Positions 8,343 to 14,928 of a DNA stretch of 32,228 nt are shown piece by piece. This DNA comes from Candidatus Scalindua rubra (GTDB taxonomy: Bacteria; Planctomycetota; Brocadiia; Brocadiales; Scalinduaceae). Numbering within the stretch: the stretch's first letter is position 1; each line of letters starts with the position of its first letter. The translations under genes were made by a program, and so were the position numbers. Under the pieces are notes generated by a model. The model saw only the letters and a list, made by a program, of their open reading frames with translations. It did not search any database and was not told the origin of the DNA. The DNA is taken from contig MAYW01000038.1 in the NCBI GenBank assembly GCA_001723765.1, positions 1-32,228 on the forward strand, in the 5' to 3' direction.

Positions 8343-10577
8343 TCAAAACGACCATGATATCCCACCCGTAATCGTCCTGGGAAGGCCAGGTGTGATTCTG
8401 CTCAGTCGCGTCTCAATGTACTTTCTATCAAATATATTCCTGACAGATATATATACATTCCTTTTTTGACCTCCCTTCTTCCGCCAGGGAAGATCTTGTT
8501 CCAGAGTTAAGTTCCACACAGTTCTGTCGGGAATAATACCCCTTCTTCCGTCTGCAGTTCCTTCGCGCGTATTCTCGGCATCCGAGAACTGATCGTCGGT
8601 AAACAGTCCCTCAATGTTGGCCGAGAAGCCTCTCGGATGTGCGTAGACCATCCCCCACCCGGCAACCACATCTGGAGAATAGGGCACATCATTACCACTG
8701 AGATTGTCCTTGAACTTCCTGATCTCTGCATCGAGTAAGGCAAGGTTGGTGAACATACCCAGTCCACTGAGACCGGGAAGGGATCTTCCCGTAAATTTCT
8801 CTAACATCATCCCAATGCCCAAATCAATCCGCGCCTCGACTCCCTGATGGCGGGTCTCACCGATGTTTACTAGATCGTTGATACCATCACCGTCAACATC
8901 TGTAGTAGTTGCGCGATCATCGTAATCAATCCGGAACACCGTAAGGTCGAGCGATAACCATTCCGCCGGACTCGCTCTGAGCCCCACGTCATACTGAATG
9001 GCTGTCTGCGCATCAGTATCCTCCTGCCCAAAGGTGATTCCAACAAAGTTTCCTCCAGTTGTGAATGACTGCCGGGTAGGGACCTGAAATGTACGCTGAA
9101 CATTGCCGAAAAAGGTGAGGTGTTCAATCGGTCGATAAGTCGCACCGACACTCCAGAGGATCTCATCGAAGGTTTTATCAGCTTCTTTAGTGTTGAATTT
9201 GTCTCTGAATTGAGTGTCCAACGTTACATATCTGACACCACCTGTTAGGGTAAGGGGTTCGGCAATTTTAAGCTTGTTCAGGAAGTAAGGGGCAATGAGC
9301 AAATCATCGACCGTATTGTGACCTATGGTGGTTCCAATCTTCCCTCCAGGTGCAGAGAGAGAAGTCCGCAGGCTGTCCCGCCGATCTACCTCAATAGCCA
9401 AACCTGTAACCAGTGTATTGTCCATCCTATATAGTTGGGTTGTCAGCGTATGGGCAAGGTCTGCTCCAATAAGCTTCGAATCGAGTCTCGTAGCATTGGT
9501 TCCATAGAAAGTCCTGTCTAAATTGTTGCCGATTATGTTTGCCTCAACCATGCTGACCTCAGAGAGGGTCCTCTTGAGGCTAAGCGTACCGGAAAACCTG
9601 TTAATTTCCCAATTGTCATCAAGATTCCTTGCCTGCGTCTCGTCCTCATGAAATTGATCCTTAGTGAGGCCGCCCGGCACCTCGGCGTCAAGCCGATAGT
9701 AGTTGAGTGTTAGCGCCACGTTGGTCTTCAGGTCGGGATCAAAGGCGAGCCTCAGCGAGCCTGTATCTTCGGTATAGTTGTCGTGTTCCCGGAAGTGGTC
9801 ACCAACGGTTCTGTGATAGCCCAGGCGGTAACCCATGGTTCCGTGACGCCTACCGTACGACACAGACGAATCCGATGTTCCACGGCTATTAAAGGAACTG
9901 TTCATCCGTAGTTCCGGGACCTCTGGAATAGGCCTCGTGATCATATTAACCACCCCGCCAATAGCCTGCTCTCCGTAGCGGATGGTGTTCGCTCCTTTGA
10001 TTACTTCAATCTTCTCCATCTCCTCGGTAGTGGGGACAAAATATCGCACACCGGGGTCGCTCAGATTAGCGCCGATAGGGGCGCCGTCAACAAGAACCTT
10101 GACGCTGCCGCTACCGAACGGGTCTGTCCCGCGGGCTGAAAAAGCGGGGAAAAGCCCTCGGGTATCTCTGACCTGCGGGTTGAATCCTGGGATTCTCTTA
10201 AGTATCTGGTCCAAAGATGTATAATGGAAGCGTTCGATTTCCTCTCTGGGTACGACCGTTACTGAAGCCGGATGATCCTTATATTTATCCGGAAGAGGCC
10301 GCGCGGTAGGAGGAACTTTTGCCTTTACAATGACCTCTTCAAGCTCAACCTTCTCTTCTTTTTTCTTATCCTTTTCTTCACTTTCAGTATCGCTGCTAGA
10401 ATCTGATGCAGTAGTCGTCTCGTTCTTTGCAAGGAGTAATCTCGCACGAGCTAGTTCACGCTTCAATGCCTCATTTTCTTTCTTCAGATCTTCCTGAGAA
10501 TCGGCAAAAATAAGATTGCCTGACATCCCGAATATGAGGAAAATCAATAAAACAATTAATCCTGTTCGTTTAATCAC
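8343..10577 (-). CDS. TonB-dependent outer-membrane receptor
   Basis: A 744-residue receptor starting at GTG 10577 behind an excellent AAGGAGGAT site. Order: signal peptide (MIKRTGLIVLLIFLIFGMSG), a short coiled and charged linker, a TonB box (VELEEVIVKA near residue 80), the plug domain (SVTVVPREEIERF; DQILKRIPGFNPQVRDTRG; VKVLVDGAPIG; IEVIKGANTIRYGEQAIGG), then a 22-strand barrel ending in the aromatic signature TGGISWSF. The plug resembles FecA/siderophore-type receptors. It imports a scarce ligand using energy from ExbB/TonB. The substrate is not identifiable, but the DUF4198, SBP and PepSY genes downstream point to a metal complex. It heads the operon, and the upstream region holds a candidate plus-strand small RNA. 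Confidence 0.92.
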   Translation of the reverse strand: MIKRTGLIVLLIFLIFGMSGNLIFADSQEDLKKENEALKRELARARLLLAKNETTTASDSSSDTESEEKDKKKEEKVELEEVIVKAKVPPTARPLPDKYKDHPASVTVVPREEIERFHYTSLDQILKRIPGFNPQVRDTRGLFPAFSARGTDPFGSGSVKVLVDGAPIGANLSDPGVRYFVPTTEEMEKIEVIKGANTIRYGEQAIGGVVNMITRPIPEVPELRMNSSFNSRGTSDSSVSYGRRHGTMGYRLGYHRTVGDHFREHDNYTEDTGSLRLAFDPDLKTNVALTLNYYRLDAEVPGGLTKDQFHEDETQARNLDDNWEINRFSGTLSLKRTLSEVSMVEANIIGNNLDRTFYGTNATRLDSKLIGADLAHTLTTQLYRMDNTLVTGLAIEVDRRDSLRTSLSAPGGKIGTTIGHNTVDDLLIAPYFLNKLKIAEPLTLTGGVRYVTLDTQFRDKFNTKEADKTFDEILWSVGATYRPIEHLTFFGNVQRTFQVPTRQSFTTGGNFVGITFGQEDTDAQTAIQYDVGLRASPAEWLSLDLTVFRIDYDDRATTTDVDGDGINDLVNIGETRHQGVEARIDLGIGMMLEKFTGRSLPGLSGLGMFTNLALLDAEIRKFKDNLSGNDVPYSPDVVAGWGMVYAHPRGFSANIEGLFTDDQFSDAENTREGTADGRRGIIPDRTVWNLTLEQDLPWRKKGGQKRNVYISVRNIFDRKYIETRLSRITPGLPRTITGGISWSF

Positions 10578-10725
10578 GTTATCCTCCTTCCGAAAGTCAT
10601 TAAATTTTTGATTAACAGGATAAAAAAATTATCCTTATCATCTTCTAATCCCGTAAAGGGACGTTGTCCACTCGGGACTTTACGTCCTATCTAAAAGATG
10701 AACATTCCTATGCGACAAATTTGTA

Positions 10726-10753
10726 TTGACTTTCGAGAATGCTAAGATAAAAT
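10726..10753 (+). promoter_or_regulatory. Candidate promoter of small RNA 2
   Basis: TTGACT (10726-10731), a 16-nt spacer, and TAAAAT (10748-10753, five of six consensus bases). A 10-bp palindrome, ACAAATTTGT (10715-10724), sits just upstream. The spacer equals that of the small RNA promoter at 12269. No protein gene follows on this strand. Confidence 0.45.
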
Positions 10754-10759
10754 TACAAA

Positions 10760-10845
10760 ATATAAAGAGGGTGAAAAATCCTCTTGTACCAATGGGGGGC
10801 GGTCAGTTTTTTATCTTTCAAGGGATAAGCTGACAGCCCCTTTTG
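10760..10845 (+). ncRNA. Candidate small RNA 2, two hairpins with terminator-like end
   Basis: A 5' hairpin (AAGAGG and CCTCTT arms, about 10763-10785, extended by TACAA and TTGTA) is followed by a long hairpin. Its arms are GGGGCGGTCAG (10796-10806) and CTGACAGCCCC (10830-10840), with an inner TTATC/GATAA pairing, then TTTT. The layout and the GGGGC-TCAG/CTGA-CC arms match the candidate at 12304-12399, with paired positions that change together. It could instead act in the minus-strand leader of the TonB receptor. No known riboswitch family was recognised. Confidence 0.45.
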
Positions 10846-10862
10846 ATTTGACTCAAATTAAA

Positions 10863-10955
10863 GCCTTCGGCAACTACTATTCCCCACGAAAATCACGAAA
10901 TATCACGAAAGTTTTTTTTGTGTCTTTTCGTGGGCTTTTTTGAAATTCCTATACA
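10863..10955. repeat. Dispersed intergenic repeat (cacgaaaatcacgaaa type), uninterrupted copy
   Basis: The segment from gccttcggcaactactat to ttgaaattcctatacat matches pieces at 23274-23325 and about 23560-23595. There the same sequence is split by two inserted repeat blocks. It is non-coding and contains short direct repeats of cacgaaa. Confidence 0.6.
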
Positions 10956-11015
10956 TGGACTTAGAATCAACAACCTCCTTTCTTCTGTTTAAATAGACAA
11001 TCCTATTAGATATTA

Positions 11016-11156
11016 ACTAAGTTGAGCGATTTATGTAGCCGCAACCTTCAGGTTGCGTAACTTACGTGAAATTGTAACAAACCCATCAAATGATGAAGAA
11101 CGCAGGCTAAAGCCTGCGGCTACGACAATTTCACCAAATAAATCGCTCAATTTAGG
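11016..11156. repeat. MITE-like element A, copy 1
   Basis: Terminal inverted repeats CTAAGTTGAGCGATTTAT (11017-11034) and ATAAATCGCTCAATTTAG (11138-11155) differ at one position. Inside are two hairpins, gcaaccttcaggttgc and gcaggctaaagcctgc, bounded by GTAGCC and GGCTAC. TATTA occurs at both outer edges (11011-11015 and 11157-11161), a plausible target duplication. The second copy at 31886-32058 lies in the opposite orientation. No transposase is encoded. Confidence 0.7.
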
Positions 11157-11355
11157 TATTAAATTCAATTCCTATTCCCTGACATCTTTTACAATAGCCT
11201 TTTATCTTCAGTTGACTGTGGTCAATCTCGAATTGATGTTCGCTGTATATTTCCTTATGCAATTCGGTTATAATTTCCTTATCAATTGAGCATGTTGCTC
11301 CACAGGCCAGACATTGGATTAAATATGCCTTAGATTTATCTTTAATTTTAGCCAT
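11152..11355 (-). CDS. Stand-alone Fur-like C-terminal (zinc-binding/dimerisation) domain
   Basis: A 67-residue protein aligning by eye with the C-terminal half of Fur: IQCLACGATCSID (first CxxC), FEIDHSQLKIKGYC, then CKRCQGIGIEF (second CxxC). The N-terminal winged helix that binds DNA is absent, and I found no coding trace of it upstream. The ATG at 11355 has AAGG at a usable distance. It could bind zinc or iron and dimerise with a full-length Fur as a modulator, or be a remnant. The intact frame, Cys pairs and ribosome site favour a working gene. Its stop codon (11152-11154) lies inside the inverted repeat of MITE element A, so the insertion set the present end. It is divergent from coiled-coil gene B1. 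Confidence 0.6.
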   Translation of the reverse strand: MAKIKDKSKAYLIQCLACGATCSIDKEIITELHKEIYSEHQFEIDHSQLKIKGYCKRCQGIGIEFNT

Positions 11356-11513
11356 AGAATTACCTTAATACTCCACCACGGATTTTCACTGAGACACACA
11401 GAATTATTAGAATATTTTTCTCAACCATAATAAGCCAGAATTTTGGTGGGCAATGCCCACATTCCTGAACCAGCACTAATTCCTTAGCTAATACAAAATC
11501 GGGCATTTTTAAA

Positions 11514-11542
11514 TTGACAGTTACTTTCACGTGTGATAAATT
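11514..11542 (+). promoter_or_regulatory. Promoter of coiled-coil gene B1
   Basis: TTGACA (11514-11519), a 17-nt spacer, and TAAATT (11537-11542) preceded by TGA, with an A/T-rich stretch upstream. About 50 bp, including CGGAGA before the ATG, are conserved with copy B2 at 16254. Here a leader of about 23 nt with a ribosome site is predicted, unlike family A. Confidence 0.65.
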
Positions 11543-11571
11543 GTTTATGTTTATACGGAGAAAAATGACTC

Positions 11572-11871
11572 ATGTCTGTTTATGAACAAGTAAAGTCTGC
11601 ATTACAGGATATCGTTGCCCCTGAGATACGAGCTCTCCAGATAGAAATCAAACGACTTGATGAAAAGATCGATACAAAGCTTGAATCTCTTGATACGAAA
11701 ATTGATTCCCTGGAATCCAGGGTAGATTCCCTGGACAAATCGCTTAATGGCAGAATCGACTCTCTTGACAAATCGCTTAATAGCAGGATTGACTCTCTTG
11801 AGCGGGAACTTAAGATTGCCATTGATATTCGAGAACGCCTTGCTGCCCTTGAGGCCAAATTTGGTACATAA
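11572..11871 (+). CDS. Short coiled-coil protein, family B copy 1
   Basis: A 99-residue soluble protein with no signal peptide. It starts MSVYEQVKSALQDIVAPEIR, continues as an uninterrupted coiled coil built partly from 11-residue SLDKSLNGRID units, and ends with IDIRERLAALEAKFGT. The paralogue at 16310 has the same ends but more repeat units. Eleven-residue repeats suit right-handed or hendecad coiled coils. Function is unknown. GGAG lies 12 nt before the ATG. Its divergent neighbour is the stand-alone Fur-like domain gene. Confidence 0.8.
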   Translation: MSVYEQVKSALQDIVAPEIRALQIEIKRLDEKIDTKLESLDTKIDSLESRVDSLDKSLNGRIDSLDKSLNSRIDSLERELKIAIDIRERLAALEAKFGT

Positions 11872-11967
11872 CTAATCATAATAATTTCCTACCTCTCGAT
11901 CTCCATACCTGAAATAAACCACTACATCATTCAATATTCACAATTCCTAAATGAACATATTGACTTA

Positions 11968-12030
11968 CACACCGCACAAGAGGGAAGTTAGAAAGGAGTG
12001 TGTGAAACACAATCCCTCTTGCGGGCGTGT
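11968..12030. repeat. Strong hairpin with an AAAGGAG-containing loop
   Basis: CAAGAGGGA (11977-11985) pairs with TCCCTCTTG (12013-12021), extended outward by imperfect ACAC/GTGT pairing. The loop holds gaaaggagtgtgtg. A similar loop occurs in the hairpin at 27646-27690. No gene starts just downstream, so a ribosome-site switch is unlikely here. It may be another dispersed palindrome. Confidence 0.4.
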
Positions 12031-12260
12031 ATAATCTGAATTTTCCGTAACAGTTTAGCTCACCGCAGAGACGCAGAGGGCGCAAAGTAAGGGCGAAAGG
12101 CCATTTGCCCCTACAGTACTTCTACTACAAAATTCCAAAGTTTTTCAGACCTGCTTGTGCGATGCCCGCAGACAGGAATTTACATCATTTACTTTCTAAA
12201 AAATAATAACTTTGCGTTCTTTGCGTCTGGTGACAGGAATTGGCGCAAAATCCGGGTTAA
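12031..12260. other. Gene-free stretch of common intergenic repeats
   Basis: I see no gene. The stretch holds short repeat phrases of the kind seen throughout the window: a gcagagacgcagagggcgcaa run, a gggcgaaaggccatttgccc palindrome, and a cctg...caggaa palindrome near 12150-12175 related to one at about 2345-2370. Confidence 0.5.
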
Positions 12261-12296
12261 TTTGTCATTTGACAAAAAGAAAGCAGTAGTTATAAT
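12261..12296 (+). promoter_or_regulatory. Consensus promoter of small RNA 1 with an overlapping operator
   Basis: TTGACA (12269-12274), a 16-nt spacer and TATAAT (12291-12296): both hexamers are perfect. The perfect inverted repeat TTTGTCATTTGACAAA (12261-12276) covers the -35, a good site for a repressor or activator. I cannot name the regulator. Confidence 0.65.
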
Positions 12297-12303
12297 AAAA
12301 AAA

Positions 12304-12399
12304 GCCAGATGCAAAAGGGAGACATACAAAAACCCCTTCTGCATTTTGGCGCGGGGCTATCAGTTAGAGCTTGCCGAGCGAGGCTGATAGTCCTTTTTT
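12304..12399 (+). ncRNA. Candidate small RNA 1 with intrinsic terminator
   Basis: Transcription from the consensus promoter would start near 12303. The transcript folds into a first hairpin (GCCA 12304-12307 with TGGC 12347-12350; ATGCA 12309-12313 with TGCAT 12340-12344; AAGGG 12315-12319 with CCCTT 12334-12338). A second hairpin follows (GGGCTATCAG 12354-12363 with CTGATAGTCC 12384-12393), then six T, a textbook Rho-independent terminator. Length is about 95 nt. It contains no good reading frame and precedes no plus-strand gene, so an independent regulatory RNA is the best reading. The layout matches 10760-10845. Proximity to fur suggests, but does not show, a link to iron. Confidence 0.6.
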
Positions 12400-12716
12400 A
12401 TAAAATTTGTGAATTAATTAGGACACTGATTTCCGCAGATACACGCCGATAAAAACAGAAGACAGAAATCAGATCCTGATTGAATTCTGTCGTCTATTTT
12501 CAGTCATCTATATTCTGTCAATAAATCAACATAATCTGTGCCCAAAAAGGAAATTCCTATATTAACTAGTTGTGGTTTATTTTGAGACTCAGTCTCAGTC
12601 ATATCTTAAAAAAATTCAAAGGCTTAGTGTAGAATTTTGGACTTGATTAACAGGATAAACTAGATTTATTACCTTGTTAATCAAAATTCTTAGTTCGTAT
12701 ACCAATTTTAATTTCA
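12400..12716. other. Gene-free stretch with a 15-bp palindrome
   Basis: No gene seen. TGAGACTCAGTCTCA at 12583-12597 is a perfect 7-1-7 palindrome. Together with the bases after it, it resembles the 3' flanks of the two receiver genes (22050-22064, 27726-27740), so it may be a decayed third copy of that flank without its gene. The rest is repetitive A/T-rich DNA. Confidence 0.45.
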
Positions 12717-13148
12717 TTATTTCCTTTTACAGGTAGAACACACACCTGTTGCCTTGAAGTCATAAGATAAGTCTTCAAAGGCTTTTGTTACCCTGATTTT
12801 ATCTACGATGTTTTCCAGTTGACTACTGGTAAATTCCGTTACCTTTCCACAGCGCTTGCAAACGAGGTGTGCATGTGATGCACGATTAAGAGAACGTTCG
12901 TAATACTTACAGCCCTTGTTAAAATCTATTTCGTTTAACAATCCTGCATCCACAAGAAGTGAAATTGTACGGTATATCGTAACTCTTCCTAATGCACCGC
13001 CATTCTTTTTGAATACATCAACCATATCCTCGACTGAAAAATGCTTTTTTGTGGTAAACACTTTTTGGCTGATAACTTCCCTTTGCCTTGTAAGCCTTAA
13101 GCCTTTCTTTTCTAGAAACATCATAAAAATTGAAAGTTCTTTGGTCAT
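12717..13148 (-). CDS. fur: Fur family ferric uptake regulator
   Basis: A 143-residue regulator of normal family length. The N-terminal winged helix contains KKGLRLTRQREVI and the recognition helix GRVTIYRTISLLVDAGLL. The C-terminal half has the metal ligands HAHLVCKRCG (first CxxC) and ATGVCSTCKRK (second CxxC) for structural zinc. Fur binds Fe(II) and represses iron-uptake genes. PerR and Zur are related, and the iron genes around it favour Fur. The ATG at 13148 has only a weak ribosome site. A perfect 27-bp palindrome over its own promoter indicates autoregulation. Coiled-coil gene A2 is divergent upstream. Confidence 0.88.
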   Translation of the reverse strand: MTKELSIFMMFLEKKGLRLTRQREVISQKVFTTKKHFSVEDMVDVFKKNGGALGRVTIYRTISLLVDAGLLNEIDFNKGCKYYERSLNRASHAHLVCKRCGKVTEFTSSQLENIVDKIRVTKAFEDLSYDFKATGVCSTCKRK

Positions 13149-13220
13149 ATCAATAAACCGGTTTTATATGGAACCGTCAAAATAGGACACCAATTTGCAA
13201 TTTGCTAAATTACCTTAATA

Positions 13221-13251
13221 ATTATATTGAAATTGAAACTCAATTTCAATA
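13221..13251 (-). promoter_or_regulatory. fur promoter covered by a perfect Fur-box-like palindrome
   Basis: TATTGAAATTGA (13225-13236) and TCAATTTCAATA (13240-13251) form a perfect 12-3-12 inverted repeat. The central 19 bp match the classic Fur consensus at 13 positions by my count. On the minus strand the -35 TTGAAA (13244-13249) and the -10 TATAAT (13221-13226), spaced by 17 nt, lie in or at the edge of the palindrome. A bound repressor would block the polymerase. Confidence 0.7.
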
Positions 13252-13307
13252 GTATTTTAGAAAAAATTGTATTATTGTCAAGATAAAATTTTAGAATCTT
13301 TTTCCTG

Positions 13308-13336
13308 TTGACTTGCCACAGCGCCTTTGATACATT
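13308..13336 (+). promoter_or_regulatory. Promoter of coiled-coil gene A2, predicting a leaderless mRNA
   Basis: TTGACT (13308-13313), a 17-nt spacer, and TACATT (13331-13336) preceded by TGA. The -10 ends 6 nt before the ATG at 13343, exactly as in copies 1 and 3. The conserved block begins near 13294. The Fur-box-like palindrome lies 57 bp upstream of the -35. Confidence 0.7.
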
Positions 13337-13342
13337 GAAGCC

Positions 13343-13936
13343 ATGAAAAGGATTGTCATAATATTAAACTTAGCTATTGTATTATCCATTCCTTCCATCG
13401 CTTTCGCCTTTGAGACAGCCCCAAGGATTACGGACAGAGAGATTGTGGAAAGACTTACAAGGCTTGAAGAGAGACTTACAAAGCTTGGAGAAGGCCAAAA
13501 AGCAATATTGAGAGAGATTGACAAGCGGTTTGAAGGAATTGACAAGCGGTTTGAAGGAATTGACAAGCGGTTTGAAGGAATTGACAAACGGTTTGAAGAT
13601 ATGAATAGGCGATTCGATGCTATGAGCAAAGCAATTGATAATAGATTTGAGGCAATGGACAATCGATTTGAGGATATTAACAAACAGTTTGACAGGTTAG
13701 TCAATATATTCTTTGTCATACTGGGCGCGTTCGTTGCCATGTTCGGCGGAACCATATGGTTTGCCCTCTGGGACAGGCGGACGATGATCAGACCCTTTGA
13801 GGACAAGGTCAGAGATATAGAGGGGGAGATTGCTGAGAACCGCGGTAAACTCCACTCCCTTATTGATGCCTTCCGTACCCTTAGCAAGACAGATGATAAG
13901 GTTGCTGAGGTTCTTAAGAAATTTAACCTACTATAA
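13343..13936 (+). CDS. Coiled-coil membrane protein, family A copy 2 (longest)
   Basis: A 197-residue paralogue of the genes at 3421 and 20549 with the same signal peptide, coil, membrane segment (LVNIFFVILGAFVAMFGG), FALWDRRTMIRPFEDKV and C-terminal coil. It is longest because the coil contains extra units: three perfect 7-residue units from a 21-bp tandem repeat, plus a DNRFEAM unit absent from the other copies. Its divergent neighbour is fur. Two bp separate its 3' end from the 3' end of the convergent HD-GYP gene, so the transcripts probably collide or overlap. Function unknown. Confidence 0.85.
   Translation: MKRIVIILNLAIVLSIPSIAFAFETAPRITDREIVERLTRLEERLTKLGEGQKAILREIDKRFEGIDKRFEGIDKRFEGIDKRFEDMNRRFDAMSKAIDNRFEAMDNRFEDINKQFDRLVNIFFVILGAFVAMFGGTIWFALWDRRTMIRPFEDKVRDIEGEIAENRGKLHSLIDAFRTLSKTDDKVAEVLKKFNLL
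13517..13600 (+). repeat. 21-bp in-frame tandem repeat
   Basis: Three identical 21-bp units (13517-13537, 13538-13558, 13559-13579; sequence attgacaagcggtttgaagg plus a) and one degenerate unit (13580-13600). Each unit is seven codons, so unit gain or loss changes coiled-coil length without shifting the frame. Family A copies 1 and 3 hold fewer units. Confidence 0.85.
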
Positions 13937-13937
13937 T

Positions 13938-14928
13938 TTATGTGTATAAGAGGACATCATTTCTTTGCTTTTTACGCGGGTCTATAGGCCCTAAAAAGTA
14001 TATAAACTCTTTAAGCAGTTCCTTATCAAAACAATCAGCCATCGTTTTATGCATCTCTGCAAGAGCAGAAAACGGTCTGCATATATCTGCATAAGGTCTT
14101 TTTGTAGTCATTGCATCATACACATCAATTATTCTGGAAATCCTTCCAAACAAATGGATATCCTTTTCCCCAATCCCATTAGGATAGCCAGTACCGTCAT
14201 AGTTCTCATGATGTTGAATGACTACTTTTAAAGGTTTTTCTCCTATTTTTTCATCTTCTAACAATTTTATTCCAGTTTCAGGATGTTTCTTTATTGTCTC
14301 AAACTCGTCTTTTGTCAACCGGCCAGGTTTATTAAGAATTTCTAATGGAATTTCAATCTTGCCCAGATCATGCAATAACATACCTATACCAAGGCAATTT
14401 AGGTCATGTGGATTTAAAGAAAGATGTTTACCAAAAAGCAACCCAAGCACTGATAAATTTACAGAATGCGTATAGGTATAGTAATCATGTGAAGTTACCT
14501 TTAGCAAGCTGGAGAATGCATTTTCATCACGAAGGATATAACCAATTGTATTATCTACCCACTTTTTAACCCTTCCTAAATTAATGCCTGATCTAGGGTT
14601 ATCTATAAGATCTGTGGCCAAATATTTTGCGACATAATAAACCGCTTGAGATTTTTCCTCAGAACTTCTTTGCCTATCTGCAAGAATGTCTTTTAGATTT
14701 TTTTCCTGATACCTGAAATACCTTGTAAATTCTATTGCATTAACAAAAAGTTTTTTTTTTGTTTTGTTCTATTAATTCTTTTCTCCTCTCACTAGAGAAT
14801 AGTTCGTCTCCACGACAAAATAAAACGTATTTAGGACTTCCATTAACGTAGGTTTTTAAATACAAATCACAACCTACTTTTGTATTGTCTATTAAAATAT
14901 CCCGGTTTATGGCAACATAATTAATCAT
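13938..14928 (-). pseudogene. HD-GYP domain protein, frame broken at an A10 tract
   Basis: The C-terminal ~200 residues are an HD-GYP c-di-GMP phosphodiesterase domain: HSVNLSVLGL, MLLHDLGKIEIP (HD pair), KKHPETG, QHHENYDGTGYPNG (GYP motif) and IDVYDAMTTKRPY. The N-terminal ~60 residues (INYVAINRDILIDNTKVGCD) form a DUF3391-like input segment. The ATG at 14928 overlaps the TGA of the kinase gene (ATGA), showing translational coupling. The frame shifts within the A-run complementary to 14751-14760. With nine instead of ten A the protein reads through as KKLFVNAIEFTRYFRYQEKN into the HD domain. The tract may be a sequencing error, a phase-variable switch, or rescued by transcriptional slippage. 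Confidence 0.8.

Noticed and set aside
10578..10870. Riboswitch (cobalamin or nickel/cobalt) in the TonB receptor leader
   Set aside because: The hairpins do not show the conserved elements of either class, and the promoter and terminator signals are better on the plus strand.
12583..12597. Fur box TGAGACTCAGTCTCA
   Set aside because: The 7-1-7 symmetry fits, but it is not upstream of any gene, and its relatives lie after receiver genes.
13517..13600. CRISPR-like tandem repeats
   Set aside because: Units are contiguous, in frame and without spacers. They encode a coiled coil. No cas gene is present.
13291..13977. Long minus-strand frames antisense to the family-A coiled-coil genes
   Set aside because: Each of the three copies has the same Ser/Arg-rich antisense frame, explained by codon use of the real coiled-coil gene on the other strand.
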